Source: Prevotellaceae bacterium UBA1710
Lineage (GTDB): Bacteria > Bacteroidota > Bacteroidia > Bacteroidales > Bacteroidaceae
DNA: 41,925 nucleotides
Direction: 5' to 3'
Assembly (NCBI GenBank): GCA_002317355.1
Contig: DCJC01000022.1
Location: 1 to 41,925, forward strand
Shown: piece by piece, positions 16,530 to 24,854 of the stretch
Numbering within the stretch: position 1 is the stretch's first letter
How the letters are laid out: the number at the start of each line of letters is the position of its first letter
Notes under the pieces: generated by a model
The model's database searches: none
The model's input: the letters and a program-made list of their open reading frames with translations, nothing else
What the model was told of the DNA's origin: nothing
Program-made: the position numbers and the translations under genes

Positions 16530-17579
16530 ATGCACATACTCTATGAAATAGAACGACTCTCCACTTGTGGTGGTATAGAGCACATGCTGACCGACAAAGC
16601 CAATTATATGGCAGATGTCTGGGGATGGGATGTGACTATACTTGTATTGCTTGAAGATGATGCTGAGCCATTCTATCATCTTTCACGAAAAATTCGCATA
16701 GAGTATCTTCATATCAAGTCTTCTGGTATCTTGATGTGTCTTCAGGGACTTTGGAAACTCAATAAGGCAGTCAACAGAATAAAGCCAGATGTCTATGTTA
16801 CTGTTCAGACGATAGGCGCTATGTCATGCCTTTTGCGCACTCATAAGGTTCCTACCATCTATGAGGCACACGGCATTCGTACTTGTATGCAGCACCCATT
16901 AGCCATGAGTATGGCAGAGAAGCATGCAGATATTGTTGCAGTTCTTACGCAAAACAATGCCAAGAGATATGCCAAGGCAAAGAGGGTTGAGATTATTCCT
17001 AACTTTACCAATATGGATGTCGTAGAACTTCCTGACTATAGCCAAAAGCGTTGTGTGGCCGTTGGAAGACTTGATTTTGAGAAGAACTTCTCTCGAATGA
17101 TATCTATTTGGGAGAAAGTGCATAAGACACATCCTGATTGGGTTCTCGATATATATGGAGATGGCCCTGAGCAGAATGCTTTACAACAGCATATAGATAG
17201 TCTTGGACTTAGCAATAACGTATTTCTTAAGGGAAGAACGGATAATACAGTAGAGGCTTATCTTTCAGGAAGCATCTATCTTATGACATCACATTTCGAG
17301 GGTTTCCCACTTGTGCTTATCGAGGCTGCAAGATGTGGTTTGGCTTCTGTATCACTCAATTGTCCAGATGGTCCACGTGATATAATAGAAGATGGAAAGA
17401 CAGGCTATCTTGTGCCTTATGAAGATGATGATGCTATGGTTGCTACCATTGGTAAGCTTATGGATGATGAAGCAAAACGCCAGTCAATGGGACTTGCAGC
17501 AAAAGAAGCATCCGTCCGTTTCAGCCGACAGGTGGTAATGAATAAGTGGAAAGATTTATTTGAAAGTCGATTTACTTAG
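16530..17579 (+). CDS. Glycosyltransferase family 4
   Basis: The 349-residue protein has the two Rossmann-like halves of a GT-B enzyme. N-terminal marks are LSTCGGIEHML and TIYEAHGIR. The C-terminal half has VAVGRLDFEKNFSRMISIW, LDIYGDGPEQNALQ and the retaining-GT4 nucleotide-sugar site SHFEGFPLVLIEAARCGLASV. It is probably a GalNAc-, Glc- or Man-transferase of surface polysaccharide synthesis; the sugar cannot be told. It ends the 12558-17579 operon and is followed by a repeat element. Confidence 0.9.
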   Translation: MHILYEIERLSTCGGIEHMLTDKANYMADVWGWDVTILVLLEDDAEPFYHLSRKIRIEYLHIKSSGILMCLQGLWKLNKAVNRIKPDVYVTVQTIGAMSCLLRTHKVPTIYEAHGIRTCMQHPLAMSMAEKHADIVAVLTQNNAKRYAKAKRVEIIPNFTNMDVVELPDYSQKRCVAVGRLDFEKNFSRMISIWEKVHKTHPDWVLDIYGDGPEQNALQQHIDSLGLSNNVFLKGRTDNTVEAYLSGSIYLMTSHFEGFPLVLIEAARCGLASVSLNCPDGPRDIIEDGKTGYLVPYEDDDAMVATIGKLMDDEAKRQSMGLAAKEASVRFSRQVVMNKWKDLFESRFT

Positions 17580-17583
17580 GAGT

Positions 17584-17761
17584 TTAAGGAGTACAAGGAG
17601 TAGCAAGGAGTACAAGACGAATGTCTGGATATAACGGCTCACGTACAACCTTCCGCAATAACCCTATCGTCTGCTTTCCTTAAGCGACGATAGGAAGTCC
17701 AATGTTGATAATATCGGAGTATGTGTCAGCGTTACTCCTTGCAACTCCTTGTACTTCTTAA
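17584..17761. repeat. Inverted-repeat element (AAGGAGTACAAGGAG ends) carrying a family B module
   Basis: The 29-nt ends at 17584-17612 and 17733-17761 are inverted copies with about two mismatches (core AGTACAAGGAGT.GCAAGGAGTA). Inside lie a CCTATCGTC/GACGATAGG hairpin at about 17663-17693 and, at 17693-17728, the module GGAAGTCCAATGTTG..ATCGGAGTATGTGTCA. That module also occurs in the S8 protease gene (20013-20048, inverted) and at 41605-41673. A further ACTCCTTGTACTCC unit lies at 19755-19785. Confidence 0.7.
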
Positions 17762-17781
17762 AATATAATTTGTAATTAATA

Positions 17782-18645
17782 ATGATTCTATCAGTCATCA
17801 TACCAGTATATAAAGTAGAGCAGACACTTGACCGTTGTGTTGAGAGTGTGCTTTGCCAGAATGTGCCTGATATGGAGGTCATACTCGTTGATGACGGCTC
17901 ACCTGATGCTTGCCCTCAGATGTGTGATGCCTGGGCAGAGAAGGATAGCCACATAAAGGTTATCCATAAGCAGAATGGTGGACTTTCTGATGCTCGAAAT
18001 GCAGGTGTCAAAGAGGCTTGTGGTGAGTATATTACCTTTGTTGATAGCGATGACTATCTCAACGAAGGGATTTATGCATCTATGCTCGATAACATGAGTA
18101 AGATGCCGTGTATCGATATTATAGAGTTCTCAATCAACTGTATTGGCTGGGATAAGATTGATATCACATACACAAATCATCTGTATTCATCTGCACGCGA
18201 ATATTGGCAGAAGACAAGGGCATGGAATCATGCTTATGTATGGAACAAGATATATCGCAAAAAACTTTTTGAGGAAGTGAGATTTCCTGTAGGAAAACTC
18301 TATGAAGACCTATGGATATTGCCTGAAATCCTACAGCAGAATCCAATAGTTGCAACATCTTCTATCGTAGGATATAACTATTGTGCTAATGTCAATGGTA
18401 TATCTGCTGTACCTGATAGTGAGAACCTTAAGCAAGCTCTTCTTGCAGAACAGAATTTGGCTAAGGCAATGAATGTAAAGTGGTATTCATACAAAGAATG
18501 GCACTTGTATCTGTGTATGCTCTACCGACAAGTGGATATCTATCGCATGTCGGGTGAGATATTACTTAAATGGCCTTTTGTCCGCTTTATCTGTTGGACT
18601 CACAAGAAGACAAAAGGTCGAGGTAGAGTGCCTCATACTGCTTAG
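17782..18645 (+). CDS. Glycosyltransferase family 2
   Basis: The 287-residue protein is a classic GT2 of the EpsJ/WcaA kind: MILSVIIPVYKVEQTLDRCVESVL, VILVDDGSPD, NGGLSDARNAGVKEACGEYITFVDSDDYL (DSDD as the metal site), followed by a more variable acceptor half with WNKIYRKKLF and YEDLWILPE. It has no membrane helix. It stands alone on the plus strand after a repeat element. Its last 59 bp overlap the 3' end of the convergent GT4 gene. Confidence 0.9.
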   Translation: MILSVIIPVYKVEQTLDRCVESVLCQNVPDMEVILVDDGSPDACPQMCDAWAEKDSHIKVIHKQNGGLSDARNAGVKEACGEYITFVDSDDYLNEGIYASMLDNMSKMPCIDIIEFSINCIGWDKIDITYTNHLYSSAREYWQKTRAWNHAYVWNKIYRKKLFEEVRFPVGKLYEDLWILPEILQQNPIVATSSIVGYNYCANVNGISAVPDSENLKQALLAEQNLAKAMNVKWYSYKEWHLYLCMLYRQVDIYRMSGEILLKWPFVRFICWTHKKTKGRGRVPHTA

Positions 18646-19717
18646 CCACCTTACGATAGTCATGATGCCTGCGCACATACTCCACCGACTGACGCTTTAG
18701 TTCCGGTATTCTCTTCTTGTGGTGTATCAGTTTCTTAAGTTCTTCATACACACTCTGATACGTTGGCTGAACGTTGATGATAGGACGAAGCCCTTTCTCT
18801 CCAATTATCTCATAATTCTCAGGTTCACCACCTCCAACAACAACAATTCCCTTCGACATAGCAAGCAAGGAATTCATTGAAGGAGTATAACTGTACAATT
18901 GGTCGAGAATAATATCTGAGCCATTCATTATTCGCTCATACTCCTTGTATGGAACATTCTCCACAACCTGCAGTTCACAAAGCTCCGGATAGTCGCGTAC
19001 TATATCCTCCACGGCCTTCAGCATCACATCAGTACCTTTGACGTGCATTCTCTCACGTTGCAAACCAATGAAGAATTTCACTTTTTCGCCTATGCTGAAA
19101 TCCTTTGGATTTTCCTCTGGCATAACCACAGGAAGAGGGATGAAGTGATTCTTCTCAGGATACACATTATTGTAGCAAGCCCAGTATTCGTATAATACAG
19201 GAACTATTGCATCACAATCATTGGCAACATGCTTGCAATAGGGTACGCACTCACCTTCAAGGTATAAATCGCGCATACTCTTTACATCTTCTGCATCTTG
19301 AACCTTACCGTTAATCTTCTGTTCGCTATATCTCAGCACATCATGATTTATAATCTGATTCAGGGTGTTGAAATCATCACCTACAGAACACATCACAAAT
19401 CGCTTATTGTGTTTACGGATGTATCTGTAGAAAGATTTCATCATAGTGCCTCTGAGATCAAGAAACATAGGATGATGAACCTCTACAATATCGTATCCCT
19501 TGCATTTCCTAAGTACTGGTAATGCCTTGAAGAGATAATCCACAAGAGCCAGTTTGCCGTTAATATCCTGTCTGCGTTCAAGTTGGATATCATCCACAGG
19601 AAACTGACGCCAACCGAAGCGTGACGAGATAAGTCTTACCTCGTGCCCCAGTTCACGCAATCCCTTAGCCAGATTGCTATGATACATACTTGGATTACCA
19701 AACAGAAGGATACGCAT
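18587..19717 (-). CDS. GT4-like glycosyltransferase
   Basis: The 376-residue protein has a GT-B layout: MRILLFGNPSMYHSNLAKGLRELGHEVRLIS at the N-terminus, YDIVEVHHP, and a C-terminal half with EKVKFFIGLQRERMHVKGTDVM, LDQLYSYTPSMNSLLAMSKG and GGGEPENYEIIGEKGLRPI. The last of these occupies the nucleotide-sugar site but is divergent from the usual EGFP..LEA. It is likely another surface-glycan transferase. It is transcribed against the neighbouring GT2, with a 59-bp tail overlap. Upstream lie AATTACAAATTA units and an ACTCCTTGTACTCC unit, with no clear promoter. Confidence 0.75.
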   Translation of the reverse strand: MRILLFGNPSMYHSNLAKGLRELGHEVRLISSRFGWRQFPVDDIQLERRQDINGKLALVDYLFKALPVLRKCKGYDIVEVHHPMFLDLRGTMMKSFYRYIRKHNKRFVMCSVGDDFNTLNQIINHDVLRYSEQKINGKVQDAEDVKSMRDLYLEGECVPYCKHVANDCDAIVPVLYEYWACYNNVYPEKNHFIPLPVVMPEENPKDFSIGEKVKFFIGLQRERMHVKGTDVMLKAVEDIVRDYPELCELQVVENVPYKEYERIMNGSDIILDQLYSYTPSMNSLLAMSKGIVVVGGGEPENYEIIGEKGLRPIINVQPTYQSVYEELKKLIHHKKRIPELKRQSVEYVRRHHDYRKVAKQYEALYLDLLSSCESNR

Positions 19718-19843
19718 TATAAATTACGAATTACAAATTACAAATTATATTTTAAGAGTACTCCTTGCTACTCCTTGTACTCCATTATGCAAAGTGCAAA
19801 GTTATATAAAATCCTTTAAAACTACAAACTAACACTCTACAAA

Positions 19844-19875
19844 TTTGGATATTTGCGAATTTTTACCTATCTTTG
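19844..19875 (+). promoter_or_regulatory. Bacteroidota-type promoter for the S8 protease gene
   Basis: TTTG at 19844-19847, a 20-nt spacer and TATCTTTG at 19868-19875 match the -33/-7 consensus. The start codon follows 25 nt further on. Confidence 0.65.
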
Positions 19876-19900
19876 CCACGTTAGAAAACCTAATCTATAA

Positions 19901-22300
19901 ATGAAGAGAGTCGTCTTTGCCATATCTGTTTTGTTTTCAGTCTTTCTTACTATGCATGCGCAAGTAAGCAAGCTGTCACCTTTTGTGCGAGAAGCAGCCT
20001 CTCCCCCCGCCCTGACACATACTCCGATGTTATCAACATCGGACTTCCCCAATAGGGAGGGAGTTGCCCCCCTCACCCCCACAGGGGGAGTAGTTACCTT
20101 TTCTCGCGGCGAGACTTTCATGAACGATAGTAACTCAAATTCTTTAACTTTAAACTCCCACCAACTACCCCCACCGCCTACCAGCTCCCTCCCTGCGGGG
20201 GAGGGCGGGGGGAGAGGCCCTATCACCGCCTTCATCCGCTCTACCGATATCCCCGCCTTACGTTCTGAAGGCTGTCAGATTTATGCCCAATGGGATGATA
20301 TCTGCATAGCTTCTATTCCTCTTGATAAAATATCAAAACTTGCTTCAATGCCTTCTGTTCAGCGAATTGAAGCAGGTAGAAGTTGTATGGTAGGGCCTGA
20401 CCCCTCCCCAGCCTTCCCGAGGGAGGGAGTTGGAAAGTCACACTCTTCTCGCGGAGGGGGGTCCGTGTATAATGGTAAGTCAAACTCTTCACTTTCCATG
20501 TACAATAGAAACTCAAATTCTTTAAACTCCCACCAACTACCCCCACCGCCTACCTCCTCCCTAAACAGGGAGGTCGGGGGGAGAGGCTCTATAATAGGTA
20601 TCGTGGATATAGGTTTCGACCTAACCCACCCAACGCTCTTCACTCCTGATATGGCTGATTATAGGGTAAAGCGTATGTGGGATATGCTTGACACATCAGA
20701 TAATGGTGAGGCTGTTGTTGGAGAGAATGACACCATCTATGTGGGAAGACAATACATCGGAACTGAGGCAATACTTAATAAACAACGTTCTACCGATGGA
20801 CTTATAGAAACTCATGGCACCCATTGTATAGGTACCGCTGCTGGCTCTGGAATTGCCTCTGAATCATCTATTCTGTATCGAGGAATGTGTCCTAATGCAG
20901 ATATCTGTATTGTATCTAATTACACTTCTGAAAATAAGTCGTTGGTTAGTACAGAAGACACCTATAAATACACTACTGCAACTGATATGCTGGCGTTCAA
21001 GTATATCTTTGACTATGCAGAAAGTGTGGGAAAACCATGCGTTATAAACTTCTCTGAGGGAAGTCCTGAAGATCTTTATGAAAGTGTATTGTATGGTGAG
21101 GTACTATCCAAAATGATAGGCCCTGGACGCATCTTATGTAGTGCTGCAGGTAATGAAGGTGCTGGCGACGGCACCTATATGTACAAGCCGAAAGGTAAGA
21201 ACTCCGCTGGTGCATTCATAGCAAAGTGGGCAACTAATTCCGTTGCTTATGCCTTGAGTTCTACCCACCCAGCTGAGATGACATTCACCTTCTATAAGGA
21301 TGGAGCAAAGGTACTCGATTGGCAATATGATTGCACCAAACTATCCCAATTTCCCGATAGCGTTTATCAAGATACTATAATGGTTGGTAATGAGAAATAT
21401 GCTATTTCTCTCAATACCTACCCTTCATGCTTTGATGAGAATAAGTTTGCTACTGACATCTCACTAACTGATTTACAGCATGATAGATTAGGATATGCTA
21501 CACCTATATCTCTCACCATATCAGGTCGTGATAATGATATGGAGTTATTTGCTTGTGGTGGATATCTCGTTAAGAACAACCTTGATGCAAGTTTAAGCGA
21601 TTTCGAATGCTCTCACAATGTCTTCTTCCCTGGATGCGTGAATGATGTGATTTGTGTTGGAGCCACCTCTTACGTAGAATCTGTGGAAAACAGATACGGA
21701 TATATCGTAGGAAAAGATTACGGTAGTAATGGAGTGCGTGCCAAGTATAGTAGCATAGGTCCAACCAATAGTGGATTGACAAAACCCGATATCATGGCTC
21801 CTGGCACGAATATAGTATCTGCATTCAATCATTTCTGGCGTGATCAGATTTCTGCCGACGAACAGCGTTCATATGAAGTTATGGGTACCGTTATCGATGG
21901 AATAGACTATCCATGGGGCATCAGTACTGGTACTTCTATGGCATGTCCAGTAGTAACTGGTATCATCGGATTATGGTTGCAGGTATGCCCTACCCTTACT
22001 CCAGATCAGATAAAGGATATCTTTGCTCATACCTCTTCGCATTATGACGATGCGCTGGAATATCCAAACAACTACTATGGCTATGGAGAGATAGATGCCC
22101 TTGCAGGAATAGAGTACATCAACCGTATCTACACAGGAATAGAAACCCTACCCCAACCATCCCGTGGTAGTGATTCCAAGAGTGTATATAGCATTACAGG
22201 CATGAAGATAAACACCCTCCCAACCACCCTTAAAGGAAGTGGAAGAGAAGGCATCTATATCATAAACGACGGCAAGAGGATAAGGAAAGTCGTGAAGTGA
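19901..22300 (+). CDS. Secreted subtilisin-like S8 protease with two in-frame palindromic insertions
   Basis: The 799-residue protein has a signal peptide (1-20), an I9-like propeptide (about 107-164) and a subtilisin domain with D236 (IVDIGFD), H305 (THGTHCIG) and S679 (GTSMACP). A tail (VYSITGMKINTL ... GIYIINDGKRIRKV) of the kind seen on secreted Bacteroidales proteins ends it. Residues 33-106 and 165-229 do not look like protease. They are Pro/Ser/Gly/Asn-rich (NSHQLPPPPTSSL occurs in both) and are encoded by two copies of a palindromic DNA repeat also found in gaps. The first insertion is exactly 222 nt with 17-bp terminal inverted repeats, so the frame is kept. One sits before the propeptide, the other between propeptide and catalytic domain, where extra length may be tolerated. 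The catalytic triad is complete. Confidence 0.9.
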   Translation: MKRVVFAISVLFSVFLTMHAQVSKLSPFVREAASPPALTHTPMLSTSDFPNREGVAPLTPTGGVVTFSRGETFMNDSNSNSLTLNSHQLPPPPTSSLPAGEGGGRGPITAFIRSTDIPALRSEGCQIYAQWDDICIASIPLDKISKLASMPSVQRIEAGRSCMVGPDPSPAFPREGVGKSHSSRGGGSVYNGKSNSSLSMYNRNSNSLNSHQLPPPPTSSLNREVGGRGSIIGIVDIGFDLTHPTLFTPDMADYRVKRMWDMLDTSDNGEAVVGENDTIYVGRQYIGTEAILNKQRSTDGLIETHGTHCIGTAAGSGIASESSILYRGMCPNADICIVSNYTSENKSLVSTEDTYKYTTATDMLAFKYIFDYAESVGKPCVINFSEGSPEDLYESVLYGEVLSKMIGPGRILCSAAGNEGAGDGTYMYKPKGKNSAGAFIAKWATNSVAYALSSTHPAEMTFTFYKDGAKVLDWQYDCTKLSQFPDSVYQDTIMVGNEKYAISLNTYPSCFDENKFATDISLTDLQHDRLGYATPISLTISGRDNDMELFACGGYLVKNNLDASLSDFECSHNVFFPGCVNDVICVGATSYVESVENRYGYIVGKDYGSNGVRAKYSSIGPTNSGLTKPDIMAPGTNIVSAFNHFWRDQISADEQRSYEVMGTVIDGIDYPWGISTGTSMACPVVTGIIGLWLQVCPTLTPDQIKDIFAHTSSHYDDALEYPNNYYGYGEIDALAGIEYINRIYTGIETLPQPSRGSDSKSVYSITGMKINTLPTTLKGSGREGIYIINDGKRIRKVVK
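19997..20218. repeat. Palindromic element family B, in-frame copy 1 inside the S8 protease gene
   Basis: GCCTCTCCCCCCGCCCT at 19997-20013 and AGGGCGGGGGGAGAGGC at 20202-20218 are perfect 17-bp inverted ends. The length is 222 nt, or 74 codons. Inside lie the hairpin CCGATGTTATCAACATCGG (about 20023-20042) and a second hairpin CTCCCTCCCTGCGGGGGAGGG near 20185-20205 (shown in part). The element is free of stops in the protease frame, and minus-strand frames are also open across it. Confidence 0.85.
20395..20587. repeat. Palindromic element family B, in-frame copy 2 inside the S8 protease gene
   Basis: The right half (about 20505-20587) closely matches that of copy 1: an AACTCAAATTCTTTAA tract, then CTCCCACCAACTACCCCCAC, CGCCTACC, a CTCCCTAAACAGGGAG hairpin and GGGGGGAGAGGC. 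The left end (GCCTGACCCCTCCCC) is a degraded version of the inverted end. The total is about 193 nt and the reading frame stays open. Confidence 0.8.
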
Positions 22301-22322
22301 TAAATTGTAATTTGTAACTTGA

Positions 22323-24854
22323 CTAATACCCCATTCGGGAGATATCCAAAGTTTTGTTCCTCTTCGCTTTATAGTTGCCTATCTTATAGATAAGATTGAG
22401 GTAATAGGTGCGATACTCCTGCCACATACGCATGGTCAAAACCTGATTATTCTGTTTGGAGGTGAGACTAAAATTATCGTTAGTGATGTTTTCGGCAGAA
22501 AGTTCTGCTACCCACTTTCCATTATCTGAAGTCCAGCGTAATGATGCATCGAGAGATAGCTTACTGTCAGCGTCATAGATACCCTGGATGAAATCATTCA
22601 TGAAGAACGGGGTGATGGTGAATCGCAGGTTAGGTCTTTCGCTTATCAGATATGTAGCATTTCCTGAGAGAATAAAACTCATCTTCGTCCTGTCGATATC
22701 AAGATCAAAGAAACTTTCTGCCTTATCCATAAGGTAATAACCTGTAGCCGATATAGCTCCGCTGAATCGCTTCCCTGAGATAATCTGGGCAGACCCCATC
22801 ACACCTATCATATCACGGTAGTCGAAGTTGATACTCTTGAAGATTACCGCTACCCTATCAGATGGCAGATATGACTGCTGGAGAATATAATTCATCTTCA
22901 GGTCAGCAAATAGAGACAGGCTGTATCTCTGCTTGTATCTCCACATAAGGTTGAAGCTATACACGGATTTCGACCTTAGATCTGGATTTCCCCATGTCTC
23001 GCTATAAGAGGATAGGTAGTAAACTCCACTCATAGTACTCCAATAGCTTGGATAATCAGCATTTGAATTGAAACTGAAGCTGAGCATATTATCCTTATTG
23101 ATATTCCACATGGCATTGAATGAAGGATATATGCGCCACTCATTCCATTTGATGGAATTGTAGTTCTCTACCGTCACAGAAGCATCAATACTGAGATTCT
23201 TACCAAACTGCCTTGATATTCCCACGTATGGACTATATATGCGCTCGAGATAATCAGCACTGCTTGTTGCATCAGCCAATGGATTTCCCTGCAGGTCATT
23301 GGTAATCTGATAGCTTCGGTTATCAGCAAACTGCATCATAACACCATAGGAGAGCTCATAGTCACTACCGAGTTCGTGCACCTGATCAGCAGAGAGCATC
23401 CATTTGCTTATATTCTGCTTACTTCTGGTGGTGAGATCTCTATGCGTCTTGTAAGCTTCACTATCAAGGACCTGTGAACGGGGATTCTGATAATTAAGAT
23501 AAGAAACGCTGAGATCAAGACCGAAAGGCAGTGAATAGTTTATGTCAACATTGTGGATATGGTAGTGGATATTGCTGTTGAGAGTGGAACTGCAACTACC
23601 AGTAGAGATATACCTATCCTCATCACTTTCCCATTCACCATTGTAAGCAAGAGAGAGTTTGCTATCCTCAGAGATGGCATAATCCATGCCAAGGTTATAT
23701 CTATGCTGAAGGATGTTATTGCGGTTTTCAGACACCTCATTATAGTGGATATCCTCATTCTGCACGATATGGTCAGCATCATATTCCTGCTTCACATACT
23801 CACTCCCCTTCTTAAGCGAATAATCAGCTGTCAAGGTGAGCTTCCCTCTATTTACCATCACATTGGCTTTGGCCTTTCCAGAGAAATACTTGCTGTAAAA
23901 GCCCATACCCTCTATCTGAGCTGATATCTGATTGGTATCGGTGAAATCCTTGGTAACAACATTAATAGCAAGTCCACGCACGTGATATCGTGAAGGAGCT
24001 GACATCATTATCTCCACCTTCTGAAGCTGCATGGCAGGGATATTCTTCAGTTTCTCCACTATCTGCTGGAGAGAGAGCGTGGTAATACGACCATTAATGA
24101 TAAGTGTGGCTTCCTGACCACCATAGTTGATAGCTGCATTATTACCATAGATTCCAGGTATCTTGGTCAGAGCGTCATACGCGTTATCAGCTGGCATCTG
24201 TTCAAGCAATAGAGGTATGTTGTAGGTAATCTTACCATTCTCCGTACTAACGATGGGAAGTGTTCCCTTGACTTTCACGTTATGCAGTTTAATATTATTT
24301 TCCTTCATCCTGATAGTGCCAAGATCACCATTGGTGCAATGGTGGTACTGTGTCTTGTATCCTATGAACGAAACCTTAGCAAGCACTTCCTTCTGGCTGC
24401 ATGGAATAACTATATCACCATTATCATTGCTCACACCACCATTGATATAACTGCTGTCAGCAACAGATAGTAAGGTTACATTGGCATACCCCATTGGGTT
24501 GTTTTTCTCATCAAGTATCCTTCCCTTCACCTTCATAGATTCCTTCTGCACACACTCAAGAGAATATATGTTGCCATTCTGCGAAATTCGGATAGGATAG
24601 AACCCAATGATGCTTCGAAGAGCTTCAGAAACGGGCTTGTTGCGTATGGATTGCGTTACGGTGAAATCCTCAAGCTCATTGTATATGAAATTTATACGTA
24701 TGTTCTTACACTGCCGTTCTATTGTAAGCAGAGCATCAGTCATACTTGTCTTGTGGAAGTTTACCGTCACACGTTGTGCAGAAACCATTCCAACACCTAA
24801 CAGCCAAAACATAACACCCATCACCCAACATCTATCACCCATAAAATTCTTCAT
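22323..24854 (-). CDS. STN-domain outer membrane beta-barrel protein (FecA-like signalling type)
   Basis: The 843-residue protein has a signal peptide (about 1-26), an STN (secretin/TonB short N-terminal) domain at about 28-100 (RVTVNFHKTSMTDALLTIERQ, PVSEALRSIIG) and a carboxypeptidase-regulatory-like domain at about 107-190. A plug-like part (about 200-310; ALTKIPGIYGNNAAINYGGQ, LIINGRITTL) and a large barrel follow. It is the last gene of an ECF sigma / anti-sigma / barrel operon; its ATG overlaps the anti-sigma stop as ATGA. In the family the STN domain touches the anti-sigma factor to report ligand. The ligand is unknown and no SusD-like partner is present. Oddly, the signal peptide (MGDRCWVMGVMFWLLGVG) is encoded by a GGGTGATGGGTGTT-type DNA repeat also found inside mutS. 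Confidence 0.85.
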   Translation of the reverse strand: MKNFMGDRCWVMGVMFWLLGVGMVSAQRVTVNFHKTSMTDALLTIERQCKNIRINFIYNELEDFTVTQSIRNKPVSEALRSIIGFYPIRISQNGNIYSLECVQKESMKVKGRILDEKNNPMGYANVTLLSVADSSYINGGVSNDNGDIVIPCSQKEVLAKVSFIGYKTQYHHCTNGDLGTIRMKENNIKLHNVKVKGTLPIVSTENGKITYNIPLLLEQMPADNAYDALTKIPGIYGNNAAINYGGQEATLIINGRITTLSLQQIVEKLKNIPAMQLQKVEIMMSAPSRYHVRGLAINVVTKDFTDTNQISAQIEGMGFYSKYFSGKAKANVMVNRGKLTLTADYSLKKGSEYVKQEYDADHIVQNEDIHYNEVSENRNNILQHRYNLGMDYAISEDSKLSLAYNGEWESDEDRYISTGSCSSTLNSNIHYHIHNVDINYSLPFGLDLSVSYLNYQNPRSQVLDSEAYKTHRDLTTRSKQNISKWMLSADQVHELGSDYELSYGVMMQFADNRSYQITNDLQGNPLADATSSADYLERIYSPYVGISRQFGKNLSIDASVTVENYNSIKWNEWRIYPSFNAMWNINKDNMLSFSFNSNADYPSYWSTMSGVYYLSSYSETWGNPDLRSKSVYSFNLMWRYKQRYSLSLFADLKMNYILQQSYLPSDRVAVIFKSINFDYRDMIGVMGSAQIISGKRFSGAISATGYYLMDKAESFFDLDIDRTKMSFILSGNATYLISERPNLRFTITPFFMNDFIQGIYDADSKLSLDASLRWTSDNGKWVAELSAENITNDNFSLTSKQNNQVLTMRMWQEYRTYYLNLIYKIGNYKAKRNKTLDISRMGY
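24790..24841. repeat. GGTGATGGGTG repeat encoding a signal peptide
   Basis: Read on the minus strand, these bases consist of units such as GGGTGATAGATGTTGGGTG and GATGGGTGTT. They are the codons for the signal peptide of the STN-barrel protein. The same unit lies in mutS (39128-39193) and in the gap at 4871-4900. Confidence 0.6.

Noticed and set aside
19867..20235. 122-codon minus-strand frame over the S8 protease 5' part
   Set aside because: It exists because the palindromic element is open on both strands; no start context or family. I use it only as evidence for the element's openness.
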